NCBI GenBank assembly: GCA_965249775.1
Contig: OZ252253.1
Coordinates: forward strand, 3,348,001 to 3,412,000
From: UBA822 sp965249775
GTDB taxonomy: Bacteria > Gemmatimonadota > Gemmatimonadetes > Longimicrobiales > Gaopeijiaceae
DNA length: 64,000 nucleotides
Reading direction: 5' to 3'
The notes beneath the pieces were generated by a model. The model did not search any database. It saw only the letters and a program-made list of their open reading frames with translations, and had not been told where the DNA came from. Made by a program: the position numbers and the translations under genes. How positions within the stretch are numbered: position 1 is the first letter of the stretch; every line of letters begins with the position of its first letter. This document shows, piece after piece, positions 40,108-49,879 of this stretch.

Positions 40108-41781
40108 ATCAAGCACCTCTTCCATGATCAGCCGGGCCTTGCGATCGGGGTCCGACACTACTCTGCTGGCATGGTTGAACAGCATCGTGCCACGCAGACG
40201 GGTTGAATACGTCGGCCAGGGTGGGAGATCAGGCGTATAGGGGTCGCCATAGCGGGCGAAAGCCATCCATGCGGCGCTCATTTTGGCGGCGAGCTCGTGC
40301 GCCTGCGCGTTCTCGCGGAGGGCGGGGAATCGGGCGGCACCGGCCTCGATGTTGTCGAACACGAACGGGATCTCGAGGGCGTGCGGGGTTTTCTGCTCAG
40401 TCCCCAGATCGAAGTCGAACCGGTACAAGTAAGCGGGCGCCCTCCTGGCGTCTGATTTTCGCCTCGCCAGCTCGCGAGCAAACATCCCTCTCGGGTGGTC
40501 CGTCGCAATCAGGACGTAGAGATCCCAGGGCCGCGCGTTCGGGTGCTCGCTGCGGTACGCGTCGATCACACGAGTCGGGTCGGTGGTCGTCCCGATTCGG
40601 GCCGCCACCCTCCGGCGCAAGCCTGATTCATCCAGGTCGAGCTCCATCTGGCTAGCGGGGATGAACAGGGTCTCTTCTGTACGATTGTAGCCCACGATGA
40701 TCGGTACCTCGGCTGAGGCAGGCGTGGCGCGTGGGTCGAAGGGGTGGTGCGGAATCGCCTCGCCGTCCAGAACAGGTGTACCGTCGGTCGTGCCGACGAC
40801 GGGATCCTGGCGCACGAACCCGTTCAGAGCCGCCTGATAGGCCCCCATCAGCCTTGGAGCGGGAATCGACTGGATCTCCCGGGCCCTGGATCCGCTCAGC
40901 CCTGTTTCGTCCAGGACCCGTCTAGCGAGCCTGTCCCCGTCTACGCGACTCGTCACCCTGAGCACGGCTCCGCTCTCGATGATCGCTCGGTGAAAGAGGC
41001 CCCGGGCAGGGGGCATGGCCAGCAACACCGATACTTTCCGGCCCCCTCCCGACTCGCCGAATACTGTGACGCTTCGCCGATCTCCTCCGAATGCTTCGAT
41101 GTTGTCGCGCACCCACTCGAGCGCAGCCACGATGTCCAGCATCCCCACACAGCCCGAGAAGGCGAAGTCTGATCCGAGCGCTTCGGCGAGGTGGTTGGAG
41201 CCGAAGACGTTGAGCCGGTGATTGATGGTGACCACGACGACGTCGCCCGCGAGACAGAGGTTGGTGCCGTCGTACGTGGGAGACGACCCGGATCCGGACG
41301 AGAATCCACCACCGTGCAGCCACACCATCACGGGCCGACGCCCTCCGTCGCCCAACCCGGGTGACCAGACGTTCAGCACCAGGCAGTCCTCGCTCCCGGC
41401 CGCGTCTGGTCCTTGTGGAGCGTTGGGCCCGTAGTCGAAGGCCTCGCGGACGCCCGCCCAAGGCTCTCTCGTGAGGGGCGGCATGAAGCGGTTCTGGCCC
41501 CCTGTGGGTGCCCCGTATGGAACGCCCTTGAAGACGTTTATCCCCTCCGAGACGAGGCCCCGGATCCTCCCGGAGGACGTCTCGACGAGCGCGTTGGCCT
41601 GTGCTTGTTGTGCCCAGGCGTGGCCTCGGAGTCCAGGCATGTCCGGAAGCAGCCCGGTGGCCAGGCCGGCGGCTCCGAATCTCGTGACTCTCGTGATGAA
41701 GCCCCGCCGATCAAGCGTGTGGGAGGCAGCCAGCATGTGGGAGCCGCCCGGGTAAACGACCCTTGAGGTTGGTCGAGTCAT
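40099..41781 (-). CDS. Exported type-B carboxylesterase (second copy)
   Basis: The product has 560 residues from the ATG at 41781 (GAGGAGG upstream); a TTG at 41799 is weaker. 'TLDRRGFITRVTRFGAAGLATGLL' is a twin-arginine signal. Esterase motifs: 'VFKGVPYGAPTGGQNRF', oxyanion 'VMVWLHGGGFSSGSG', nucleophile elbow 'FGESGGGRKV', and 'MSAAWMAFARYGDPY' at the end. The elbow reads GESGGG instead of the usual GESAGG; the catalytic Ser is intact. Export is by Tat here but by Sec in the other esterase (15464-17029). Substrate unknown. Confidence 0.9.
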   Translation of the reverse strand: MTRPTSRVVYPGGSHMLAASHTLDRRGFITRVTRFGAAGLATGLLPDMPGLRGHAWAQQAQANALVETSSGRIRGLVSEGINVFKGVPYGAPTGGQNRFMPPLTREPWAGVREAFDYGPNAPQGPDAAGSEDCLVLNVWSPGLGDGGRRPVMVWLHGGGFSSGSGSSPTYDGTNLCLAGDVVVVTINHRLNVFGSNHLAEALGSDFAFSGCVGMLDIVAALEWVRDNIEAFGGDRRSVTVFGESGGGRKVSVLLAMPPARGLFHRAIIESGAVLRVTSRVDGDRLARRVLDETGLSGSRAREIQSIPAPRLMGAYQAALNGFVRQDPVVGTTDGTPVLDGEAIPHHPFDPRATPASAEVPIIVGYNRTEETLFIPASQMELDLDESGLRRRVAARIGTTTDPTRVIDAYRSEHPNARPWDLYVLIATDHPRGMFARELARRKSDARRAPAYLYRFDFDLGTEQKTPHALEIPFVFDNIEAGAARFPALRENAQAHELAAKMSAAWMAFARYGDPYTPDLPPWPTYSTRLRGTMLFNHASRVVSDPDRKARLIMEEVLDLR

Positions 41782-42052
41782 GGCTGCCTCCTCGTTCAAG
41801 CTGCGATCCGATTGTGCCAGAGATATTCCCGCATCTTAACACACCCAACCTGCTTTCGCCTCGCAGTCGAGGACGCGGTTGAGGATACGGCTCTGGAGTC
41901 CTCGCGGCCTTAGATCGTCTGGACGAAAGTACCCGAGGAGCCACACCCGTGCCGTCGGGTGGTTGACGTATCAGGCTGCCGACCACACTCTGACGGTCGC
42001 GCTGAATGGTCCCTTTTGTAACGAAACTCCCAGTTCGAGAAAGGAGACTTCC

Positions 42053-44827
42053 ATGAAGCACCTTCCTATGGAGCGCAGTCGACGGTTCGGCCTTTCCTTG
42101 ATTGTGACACTGGCTGTGGCAGTTCTTTCAGCAGCACCGGCCATGGCTCAAGAGGGCACGATCACCGGCCGCGTCACCGATGCCGCTACCAACCAGTCCC
42201 TCGTGAGCGCACAGGTGTTCGTGGTCGGAACTGCGCGAGGAGTTCTGACCAACGCAAACGGGGGCTACACCCTTCGGATTCCCGCCGGGACTTATACGGT
42301 TCGGGCACAGTATATCGGGTACGCCACCGCCGAGCAGGAGGTCACGATCACGGCGGGCGGAAGCCAGGCGGTCAACTTCCAGCTCGAGGTCGGCGGGCTG
42401 GTCCTCGACGGGATAGTGGTCACGGGTGCGCGGACTCAGCGTTCGGCCGTCGAAACTACGGTGCCCGTGGACGTGATTACTGCGGCGGAGATTGCACAGT
42501 CGCCCCACACCGAGTTGAACCAAGTGATCCGTGACATCATCCCGTCCTTCAACGCCTCTCACCAGACGATCTCGGACGGGACCGATCACGTGAACCCGGC
42601 CAGTCTCAGGGGTCTCGGACCGGACCAGGTCCTCGTGTTGATCAACGGGAAGCGCCGTCATCACAGCTCGCTTACGCACGTGAACGGGACGTTCGGTCGC
42701 GGCACCGTCGGTGTCGACTTGAACGCGATTCCGCCGGCGGCGGTTGAGCGCATCGAAGTGCTGAGAGACGGCGCCGCGGCGCAGTATGGCTCGGACGCCA
42801 TCGCGGGCGTCGTCAACATCATTCTCAAGAGTCAGACCGACGCGTTGATCGGCAACATTCAGACGGGCGTGACGGGCGAGGGCGACGGCGAGCAGGTGAA
42901 GGCCGACGCCAACTTCGGCTTCGACGTCGGCGAAAGAGGCTACTTCAACGTCACCGGTGAATACCTGAACCGGAACCGGACGAACCGCTCGGATGCCTTT
43001 ACAGGGGCCATCTTCTTCACCGACCCGGTCGCGGACGACGCGGAGATCGCCGCGCGTGGGCTGACCCGTAGGGAACTGAGCATGCAGACGGGCCAGGGCG
43101 ACGCGATCTTCGGGAGCGCCTTCTTCAATGGCGCGTTCGGCCTCTCCGACGACGCCGAGCTCTATACCTTCGGTGGTATCACGCACCGCAACGGTGAAGC
43201 GACGGGATTCTATCGACGGCCGATCCAGGAGGAACGGGTCGTCTTCACTCTCTTCCCGGACGGCTTCCTTCCACAGATCCACACGCAAGTGGGTGACCGA
43301 GCCATCACGGTGGGTATGCGGGGCAGGAAGGGCGCCTGGGACTTCGATCTGAGCGTGGCTAACGGCCGCAACACGTTTCAGTTCAATATCGAGAACACGA
43401 ACAACGCCTCGATAGGAGGCGCCAGCCCCACGTCATTCGATGCCGGTAGGCTGTTGTACCGGGAGACCACCGGAAACTTCGACGCGGTCCGGCTCATCGA
43501 TACGAACGGGAGGTTCAAGTCCGTGTCGCTGGTGCTCGGCGGAGAGTTTCGTGTCGAGAACTATGAGATCGGGGCGGGGGAGTTCGGGTCCTACAGCCTC
43601 GGGAACGGCGGGGATGTTCCGGGGGTCGACTTCGACACGACCTCGGCGGGGGCGCCCAAGGCATCGGGTTCGCAGGTGTTCCCGGGCTTCCAACCCTCCA
43701 ACGAGGTGAACCGTAATCGAAACAACGTCGCGGCCTACGCAGGGCTCGAGACGCAGCTTTCCGATCGGTTCCAGATCGATCTGGGCGGGCGCTTCGAGAA
43801 CTACAGCGACTTCGGGAACACCTTCAACGGGAAGGTCGCGGCGCGCGTGGAGGTCATCGAGGAGTTCGCGGTGCGTGCAGCGGTCAGTACCGGATTCAGG
43901 GCACCGTCGCTCAACCAGCTCTGGTTCAACAACGTGAGCACGCAGTTCGTCATCGATCCGTTGACGAACCTGCTTGTGCCGGCGCGGGTTCTCACCGGGA
44001 GCAACCAGGATCCCGTGACCAAGGCCTTCGGTGTGCCGGATCTCAAGGAGGAGACTTCGGTGAACGTGTCGGGTGGCTTCACCTGGCGTCCGATGAACAA
44101 CCTCTCCATCACCGGTGACCTGTATTACATCGAGATCGACGATCGGGTCGTGCTCTCGAGCCGATTCAGCGACAGCGATGCCACGATTGGAGGCGACGTG
44201 GCTGCCATCCTCGCGCCGTTCTCGTCGCTTGGCGTCGGGCAGGCGCAGTTCTTCGCGAACGCGGTAGACACCGAGACGAAGGGCGTGGACGTCGTAATCA
44301 ACTGGCTGACGCAGTGGCTCGACGGCTCGCTCCGCCTCACGGGTTCGGCAAACTTCACGGACACTGATGTGAAGCGGATCAACGTGCCGCAGTCGATCGC
44401 AGACGAGTTCCCGACGGCGAGCGAGGCTGAGATCGCGGACGTCCTGTTCAACCGCGAGGAGAGGAACCGGCTCGAGACAGCGCTTCCGCGCCAGGCGGGC
44501 TCGATCTCCGCCCGTTGGACGCGCGACAGGGTCAATATCGGGGTCAGTGGAAATTACTACGGCAACGTGCTGTACCGGCCGACGAACACGGCCAACGACG
44601 AGGACTTCGGAGCCAAGGTCCTGCTCGATGTGGATCTGGGCTACGAGATCACGGACGGTGTTATGCTCCAGATCGGCGCCAACAACGTCCTCAACACCTT
44701 TCCCGACAGACACCAGAAGGACGCGAACATCAGCAGCGGGAACTTCCCGTACAGCCGACGCGTCACGCAGTACGGAACGAACGGCGGCTTCTACTACGCG
44801 CGGGTCCAATTCGCTTTTGGGAACTGA
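42053..44827 (+). CDS. TonB-dependent outer-membrane receptor with N-terminal carboxypeptidase-regulatory domain
   Basis: The product has 924 residues from the ATG at 42053 (AAAGGAG upstream). A signal peptide ends at 'APAMAQ'. Residues of about 34-115 form a CarboxypepD_reg-like domain ('GTITGRVTDAATNQSLVSAQVFV'), then a plug domain ('VPVDVITAAEIAQSPHTELNQVIRDIIPSF', 'LRGLGPDQVLVLINGKRRH', 'ERIEVLRDGAAAQYGSDAIAGVVNIILK') and a 22-strand barrel ending 'GGFYYARVQFAFGN'. The N-terminal domain is typical of SusC-like and related importers. The ligand is unknown; no SusD-like partner is nearby, though an exported esterase and a PQQ dehydrogenase flank it. Confidence 0.95.
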   Translation: MKHLPMERSRRFGLSLIVTLAVAVLSAAPAMAQEGTITGRVTDAATNQSLVSAQVFVVGTARGVLTNANGGYTLRIPAGTYTVRAQYIGYATAEQEVTITAGGSQAVNFQLEVGGLVLDGIVVTGARTQRSAVETTVPVDVITAAEIAQSPHTELNQVIRDIIPSFNASHQTISDGTDHVNPASLRGLGPDQVLVLINGKRRHHSSLTHVNGTFGRGTVGVDLNAIPPAAVERIEVLRDGAAAQYGSDAIAGVVNIILKSQTDALIGNIQTGVTGEGDGEQVKADANFGFDVGERGYFNVTGEYLNRNRTNRSDAFTGAIFFTDPVADDAEIAARGLTRRELSMQTGQGDAIFGSAFFNGAFGLSDDAELYTFGGITHRNGEATGFYRRPIQEERVVFTLFPDGFLPQIHTQVGDRAITVGMRGRKGAWDFDLSVANGRNTFQFNIENTNNASIGGASPTSFDAGRLLYRETTGNFDAVRLIDTNGRFKSVSLVLGGEFRVENYEIGAGEFGSYSLGNGGDVPGVDFDTTSAGAPKASGSQVFPGFQPSNEVNRNRNNVAAYAGLETQLSDRFQIDLGGRFENYSDFGNTFNGKVAARVEVIEEFAVRAAVSTGFRAPSLNQLWFNNVSTQFVIDPLTNLLVPARVLTGSNQDPVTKAFGVPDLKEETSVNVSGGFTWRPMNNLSITGDLYYIEIDDRVVLSSRFSDSDATIGGDVAAILAPFSSLGVGQAQFFANAVDTETKGVDVVINWLTQWLDGSLRLTGSANFTDTDVKRINVPQSIADEFPTASEAEIADVLFNREERNRLETALPRQAGSISARWTRDRVNIGVSGNYYGNVLYRPTNTANDEDFGAKVLLDVDLGYEITDGVMLQIGANNVLNTFPDRHQKDANISSGNFPYSRRVTQYGTNGGFYYARVQFAFGN

Positions 44828-44880
44828 CGACTCCACCCTCCGGTCCGGCCGATCCGGCGGGGCCGTGAGCTGATTGAGGT

Positions 44881-44913
44881 GTGCCCCCCGGGGTCTGGCG
44901 ACCCCGGGGGCAC
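44881..44913 (+). terminator. Strong hairpin after the TonB receptor
   Basis: GTGCCCCC(C)GGGGTC-TGGC-GACCCCGGGGGCAC gives a 14-pair GC stem with one bulged C, 53 bases after the stop. No U-tract follows, so termination may need another factor. Confidence 0.6.
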
Positions 44914-44992
44914 GTTGCGGACAGACTCCTCTGCAGCCGGTACGGTAACAGCCCGGCGCCGTAGCTGCCGGCCGCTACCGTAGCAGCCTGCA

Positions 44993-46261
44993 CTATAACT
45001 GTGCTAGAAAGCCCTCCAATCTGTCACAACCGTGAACCAGGTTGGGAAATAGCGTGGTAAGTTTCTCTTCGTCCATCCCTGCGGCTCCTCGGAACCTGTC
45101 CAACACGTTCTCCCCGTCATAGTCAACGGAAGCGACCCTGACACCCAGATGCGTATCGGGGAGATAGAAATCCGAGCCCGGCAGCATCGCCACCCTCGCC
45201 TCGGTCAGAAGCGTGTCGGTTAGCTGCCGGGATGTGACGACGCCACGTGCCAGAAGTGGCTCACGGAAGTGATCGAAATCCGGAAAAAGAAAGAATCCTC
45301 CTTCCGGTTGCGGGCAGTTCAGGTTCATGTCGATGAACCGCTGGTGCAGGTACTCACCCGTAAAGCGGTGAATGTCTCTACAGAGCTCCACGCCCTCACG
45401 AACTTCATCGCCGTACCGGTAGGCAGCCAATGCAGCGTATTGGACGGGGGCACTGACGGCGCTGAATGTCTCGCTGATCATGGATTCGAGCGCCGGGATT
45501 ATCTGGTCCAGTTCCAGTGGAACGATCATCAGACCGGGCCGGTAACCTCCGGCCGAAAACGCCTTGGACAAGCCACCGGTGATAACGGTGCCTTCGGGAT
45601 AATGGTGGGCGATGCTGGTGTGCTTCTCCTTCCGGAAGTTCACCAGCCCGTAGATCTCATCTGAGATCACGATGATTTGATGAGTCCTGCAGACTGCTGC
45701 CAGATCTTCGATTTCCTGCTCTCTGTGACTGCTCCCGCTGGGGTTATTGGGATTGTTGAAAATCAGAATCTTCTGGCCATCCATACGTTGGCAGACTTGA
45801 TCGAGCTCATCGGCTTGCAGCCGATAACCAAGCTTCCGTTGCGTCTCTATAGTGACGGTTTCTTTTCCCCGAAGAGTCGCCTGCGGCCCGTAGCTGACCC
45901 AACTCGGCGCGGGGATCAGGAGGGGACCCTCCAGAAGGTAAAGGAGCTGAAAAATGAGCTCTTTGCTGCCCGGTCCCACAACGACCTGATCGGGCGACAC
46001 AGCGCAACTGCATTGCTCGTCATAGAATGCGGCAATGGCCTCGCACAGCTCCGGCAGGCCCTTTGTGGGCAGATAGGTGTTCTTGTCGGCATGCTCGATC
46101 AGTGCAGCCTGAATCGCATCAGGCACAGGGAAGGGGGATTGGCCAAAGCCGAAGTGAAAGACATCTTCGCCGTTTGCGCGCATTTGCAGGACACGCTGAT
46201 TGATTGCCAACGTGGCTGATGCTTTGAGATTGAGTACGTGCGGATTGATGGACGGGCGCAT
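44993..46261 (-). CDS. Class I/II PLP-dependent aminotransferase
   Basis: The product has 422 residues. 'VFHFGFGQSPFPVPDAIQAAL' at the start, 'GPGSKELIFQLLYLLEG', Asn in 'FNNPNNPSGS', Asp/Tyr in 'VISDEIYGL', PLP-lysine in 'TGGLSKAFSAGGYRPGLM' and the substrate Arg in 'LGVRVASVDYDG' give a complete fold-type I aminotransferase. It is closest to aspartate/alanine-type transaminases; the substrate is not predictable. Base composition is a little more AT-rich than its neighbours. It is divergent from the acyl-CoA ligase with 26 bases between the starts, so a shared control region is possible. Confidence 0.92.
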   Translation of the reverse strand: MRPSINPHVLNLKASATLAINQRVLQMRANGEDVFHFGFGQSPFPVPDAIQAALIEHADKNTYLPTKGLPELCEAIAAFYDEQCSCAVSPDQVVVGPGSKELIFQLLYLLEGPLLIPAPSWVSYGPQATLRGKETVTIETQRKLGYRLQADELDQVCQRMDGQKILIFNNPNNPSGSSHREQEIEDLAAVCRTHQIIVISDEIYGLVNFRKEKHTSIAHHYPEGTVITGGLSKAFSAGGYRPGLMIVPLELDQIIPALESMISETFSAVSAPVQYAALAAYRYGDEVREGVELCRDIHRFTGEYLHQRFIDMNLNCPQPEGGFFLFPDFDHFREPLLARGVVTSRQLTDTLLTEARVAMLPGSDFYLPDTHLGVRVASVDYDGENVLDRFRGAAGMDEEKLTTLFPNLVHGCDRLEGFLAQL

Positions 46262-46287
46262 GATCGAATGTACCGACGGGAGTTAGC

Positions 46288-47955
46288 ATGGGCAGCATGG
46301 AGGACTACGACGTAACCCGTCACGACTTCCGTCTGGAAGTGCCGGACCGGTTCAACTACACGATCGACGTCGTGGATCGATGGGCGCGTGCCGAACCCGA
46401 CAAGTTGGCCCTGGTCGCGATTCACCCCGACGGGCGCACGACGACCCACCACACTTTCGGGGAGATTTCACGGGAGGCGAACCGGGCGGCCAACTACCTG
46501 AAGGGGCTCGGCGTCGGGAAGGGCGACCGGGTGTTCGTCCAACTCCCTCGGATACCGGAGTGGTACTTCACCATCCTCGGTTGTCTGAAGCTGGGTGCCG
46601 TGCCCATGCCCGGCACGTCACTCCTCATGCCCCGCGATATCGAGTACCGAGTCAACGCCGCTGAAGCGTGCCTCATCGTCACGGACCCGGTTGGAGCGGC
46701 CCGGGCGGACGAGGTGGCCGACTCCTGCCCATCGCTTCGGGCCAAGGTCCTCGTAGGGGAGGACCGGGTGTGGGAGGGCTCCGTAGGGGAGGATTCGGGA
46801 GGGGCAGACCCGGCGGGCTGGGAGAGCCTCGAATCCGGCATGGCCGGCGCCTCCGACGAGGCCGCATCAGTCGATCCCACGGCCTCCGACGATCCTCTGC
46901 TGATTTACTTCACATCAGGCACCACGGGGCACGCCAAGATGGTCCTCCATACTCATGCGAGTTATGGGATCGGCCACGAGATCACGGCGCGCTTTTGGCA
47001 CGATCTGGGGCCGGACGACGTGCATTGGACCGTCTCCGACATGGGGTGGGCCAAGGCGGCGTGGGGAAAGCTCTTCGGACAGTGGCGCTTGGGGGCGGCA
47101 GTCGTCATGTGGAATGTGGTCGGCAAGCCCGATGTCGACCGCATGCTCAGGATCATCGCCGAGCATCGCATCACGAGCTTCTGCGCGCCACCGACGCTCT
47201 ACCGGGCCTTCGTGCAGCTCGATCTGGACCAGTACGACTGGTCGGGGTTGCGGCACTGCACCGCGGCGGGCGAGCCTCTGAATCCGGAGGTGATCGAGAC
47301 GTGGAGGCGGGCGACCGGCCTCGACATCTACGATGGGTACGGCCAGACGGAGACCGTCAACCTGGTCGCCAACTATCCGTGTCTGCCCGTCAAGGCGGGC
47401 TCAATGGGGAAGCCTGCGCCCGGATTCGACGTTCAAATCGTCGACGACGAGGGAACGGTTCAATCGGTTGGCGTAGAGGGTCATCTGGCGGTCCGCACGG
47501 AGCCGCGCCCCGTCGGTCTCTTTCGGGAGTACTGGCGTGACCCCGATCGAAACGCGGAGTCATTCCACCACGGTTGGTACTTCACCGGTGATCGCGCCTA
47601 TCGGGACGAAGACGGCTACATCTGGTTCGTCGGCCGGGCCGACGACGTGATCATCTCCGCGGCTTATCGCATCGGTCCCTTCGAGGTCGAGTCGGCTCTC
47701 CTAGAGCATCCGGCAGTCGCGGAAGCCGCCGTGGTGGGAAAGCCGGATCCCGACCGCGGTCAGATCGTGAAGGCGTTCGTCATCCTCGCCGGTGGTCATG
47801 AGGCGTCGGACGAGCTGGCAGCTGAGATCCAGGAGCACGTCAAGCGCGTCACCGCGCCGTACAAGTATCCACGTGAGATCGACTTCGTCCACGAGCTCCC
47901 CAAGACGATTTCTGGGAAGATCCGCCGAGTCGAGCTGAGGGCATCCGAGACCTAG
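46288..47955 (+). CDS. Acyl-CoA synthetase, ACSM (medium-chain/benzoate) type
   Basis: The product has 555 residues. AMP-binding signature 'LIYFTSGTTGHAKMVLHTHASY' (P-loop), 'GLDIYDGYGQTETVNLVANY' (A5), 'GWYFTGDRAYRDEDGYIWFVGRADDVI' (A7/A8) and 'LPKTISGKIRRVEL' (A10 with catalytic Lys). The 'HWTVSDMGWAKAAWGKLFGQW' stretch is the hallmark of the ACSM subfamily, which activates medium-chain or aromatic acids with CoA. An internal 'VGEDRVWEGSVGEDSGG' comes from a 36-bp-spaced repeat. GGGAG precedes the ATG; the nitronate monooxygenase gene follows 17 bases later. Confidence 0.93.
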   Translation: MGSMEDYDVTRHDFRLEVPDRFNYTIDVVDRWARAEPDKLALVAIHPDGRTTTHHTFGEISREANRAANYLKGLGVGKGDRVFVQLPRIPEWYFTILGCLKLGAVPMPGTSLLMPRDIEYRVNAAEACLIVTDPVGAARADEVADSCPSLRAKVLVGEDRVWEGSVGEDSGGADPAGWESLESGMAGASDEAASVDPTASDDPLLIYFTSGTTGHAKMVLHTHASYGIGHEITARFWHDLGPDDVHWTVSDMGWAKAAWGKLFGQWRLGAAVVMWNVVGKPDVDRMLRIIAEHRITSFCAPPTLYRAFVQLDLDQYDWSGLRHCTAAGEPLNPEVIETWRRATGLDIYDGYGQTETVNLVANYPCLPVKAGSMGKPAPGFDVQIVDDEGTVQSVGVEGHLAVRTEPRPVGLFREYWRDPDRNAESFHHGWYFTGDRAYRDEDGYIWFVGRADDVIISAAYRIGPFEVESALLEHPAVAEAAVVGKPDPDRGQIVKAFVILAGGHEASDELAAEIQEHVKRVTAPYKYPREIDFVHELPKTISGKIRRVELRASET

Positions 47956-47972
47956 GGGGTTAGTTTCTCCTG

Positions 47973-48956
47973 ATGAAAACACGCATCACTGAGCTGTTCG
48001 GCATCGAGCATCCCATCATCCAGGGCGGGATGCACTACGTGGGCTACGCGGAGCTCGTCGCCGCGGTCTCGAACGCGGGCGGCCTGGGCATCATCACCGG
48101 TCTGACGCAACCGACGCCCGAGGACCTCGTGCAGGAGATCGCGCGCTGCCGGGAGATGACCGACAAGCCCTTTGCGGTGAATCTCACCATCCTCCCCACA
48201 TTCAGGGACGTGCCGTACCAGGAATTCGCACGCGTGATCGTGGAAAGTGGCGTGAAATTCGTAGAAACGGCCGGTCGCAATCCGGAGCCGTTTCTTCCGG
48301 GTTTCAAAGACGCCGGGATCAAGGTCATCCATAAGTGCACCTCGGTCCGACACGCCCTGAAGGCCGAGCGTATCGGCTGCGATGCCGCGAGCGTGGATGG
48401 CTTCGAGTGCGCAGGCCACCCGGGCGAGGATGATATCCCGAACATGATTCTGCTCCCGCGCGCCGGCGAGGAATTGACCATTCCGTTCGTTTCCTCGGGC
48501 GGCATGGCCGACGGACGTAGCCTCGTTGCGTCCTTGGCCCTTGGGGCGGACGGGATGAACATGGGAACGCGCTTCATCGCTACGCAGGAAGCGCCGGTGC
48601 ACGAGAACGTGAAGCAGGCCCTCGTCGAGGCGGACGAGCTCCAGACCCGACTCGTCATGCGACCCATTCGTAATACCGAGCGCGTTCTGAACAACGCCGC
48701 GACCGAGAGGGTGCTCGAGATCGAGCGGGAGAAGGGAAGGGAGTTGGACATCGAGGACATCCGCGATCTCGTTGCGGGCGAGAAGAGCCGTAAAGTGCTC
48801 CACGAGGGCGATATGGACGCGGGGGTGTGGAGCTGCGGTATGGTCGCGGGCCTCATCCATGACATCCCGACGTGTCAGGAACTGATCGACCGCATCATGT
48901 CGGAGGCCGACGAGATCATTCGCGACCGGCTCGAGGGTTTTCTCGCCGCCTCGTAG
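47973..48956 (+). CDS. Nitronate monooxygenase (2-nitropropane dioxygenase family)
   Basis: The product has 327 residues in an FMN-binding TIM barrel. 'FGIEHPIIQGGMHYVGYAELVAAVSNAGGLGIITGL' is the conserved start; 'VDGFECAGHPGEDDIPNMILLP' holds the catalytic-site 'GxExxGHxG' region, and 'SSGGMADGRSLVASLALGADGMNMGTRFIAT' binds the FMN phosphate. Family members oxidise nitronates or act as enoyl-ACP reductases (FabK). Lying directly after an acyl-CoA ligase, a role in acyl metabolism is possible; this is inference. Confidence 0.92.
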   Translation: MKTRITELFGIEHPIIQGGMHYVGYAELVAAVSNAGGLGIITGLTQPTPEDLVQEIARCREMTDKPFAVNLTILPTFRDVPYQEFARVIVESGVKFVETAGRNPEPFLPGFKDAGIKVIHKCTSVRHALKAERIGCDAASVDGFECAGHPGEDDIPNMILLPRAGEELTIPFVSSGGMADGRSLVASLALGADGMNMGTRFIATQEAPVHENVKQALVEADELQTRLVMRPIRNTERVLNNAATERVLEIEREKGRELDIEDIRDLVAGEKSRKVLHEGDMDAGVWSCGMVAGLIHDIPTCQELIDRIMSEADEIIRDRLEGFLAAS

Positions 48957-48974
48957 CCGCTCAACTACCTCGCC

Positions 48975-49817
48975 TCACGGTACGTTCCACACGCCCGCGG
49001 CGGCGTTCCGGCGCGCAAACTCGGCGAAGTCCCTGGGCTCGCGACCCAGCGCCCGCTGGACGCCGTCGGCCAGGTAGGCGTTCCGACCATCGAGGACAGT
49101 CTCAAACAGATAGTTCAGCAGCCACAGGATGTCCTCCGGAAGGCCCGACTCTGCCACCCCAGCGGCGAAAGCCTCGGCCGGTATCTGGACATACCGGATG
49201 GTCCGTCCGGTGGCCTGGGCGATCTCATCCACCGCTTCCGCGAAAGTGAGGAGTCGGGGCCCGGTGAGCTCGTAGATCTGACCCGCGTGTCCGTCTTCGG
49301 TCAAAGCGGCGACGGCGACATCGGCGATGTCGTCCACGTCGACGAACGGCTCCGGGACGTCACCGGCGGGAAGCGTGATCTCGCCAGCGAGCACCATGTC
49401 GAGGAACTCTCCTTCGGAGAAGTTCTGGCTGAACCAGCTGGCACGAACGACGGTCCACTCGACCTCGGGACGCTGGATGATCAGCTCACACGCCTGCGCC
49501 TCTTCCTCCCCGCGACCCGACAGGAGGACCAGCCGCCGGATCCCGACGTCCACGGCCTTCTCGACGAAGGCGCGGACCGCATCAGTCGCCCCGGGAATGG
49601 CGAGGTCGGGGGCGTAACTGATGTATGCCGCTGTAACTCCATCGAGTGCAGCGTCCCAGGTGCTCTGGTCCCCCCAGTCGAAGGGCGGTTCGCTGGCCCG
49701 AGACCCGACGCGCGTCGGCATCTCGTCGCTCTCGAGCCGCCCCACGACGCGCCGGCCGGTCTTGCCGGTCCCGCCGAGTACGAGCGTGAGTCCTTCGGAT
49801 GGTGTGGTGCTGCTCAT
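48975..49817 (-). CDS. NmrA-like NAD(P)-binding protein
   Basis: The product has 280 residues from the ATG at 49817 (GAGGAGG upstream). Rossmann 'LTLVLGGTGKTGRRVVGRLE' is the atypical-SDR/NmrA signature; 'VDVGIRRLVLLSGRGEEEAQ' and 'WTVVRASWFSQNFSEGEFLD' follow, then 'VDVDDIADVAVAALTEDGHAGQIYELTGPRLLTFAE'. These bind NAD(P) and act as redox sensors or quinone/isoflavone-type reductases. The reading frame stays open far upstream (to 50378), but that part is antisense to the cyclase-TPR gene and is rejected. Confidence 0.9.
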   Translation of the reverse strand: MSSTTPSEGLTLVLGGTGKTGRRVVGRLESDEMPTRVGSRASEPPFDWGDQSTWDAALDGVTAAYISYAPDLAIPGATDAVRAFVEKAVDVGIRRLVLLSGRGEEEAQACELIIQRPEVEWTVVRASWFSQNFSEGEFLDMVLAGEITLPAGDVPEPFVDVDDIADVAVAALTEDGHAGQIYELTGPRLLTFAEAVDEIAQATGRTIRYVQIPAEAFAAGVAESGLPEDILWLLNYLFETVLDGRNAYLADGVQRALGREPRDFAEFARRNAAAGVWNVP

Positions 49818-49879
49818 GTCTCTGACCTCCTCTGATACTATGTGATCGGGGTCCGGGGAACCTGGATCATCCGTTCTCA

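Noticed and set aside
42128..43288. 386-residue minus-strand frame
   Set aside because: It is antisense to the TonB receptor, whose domains are clear.
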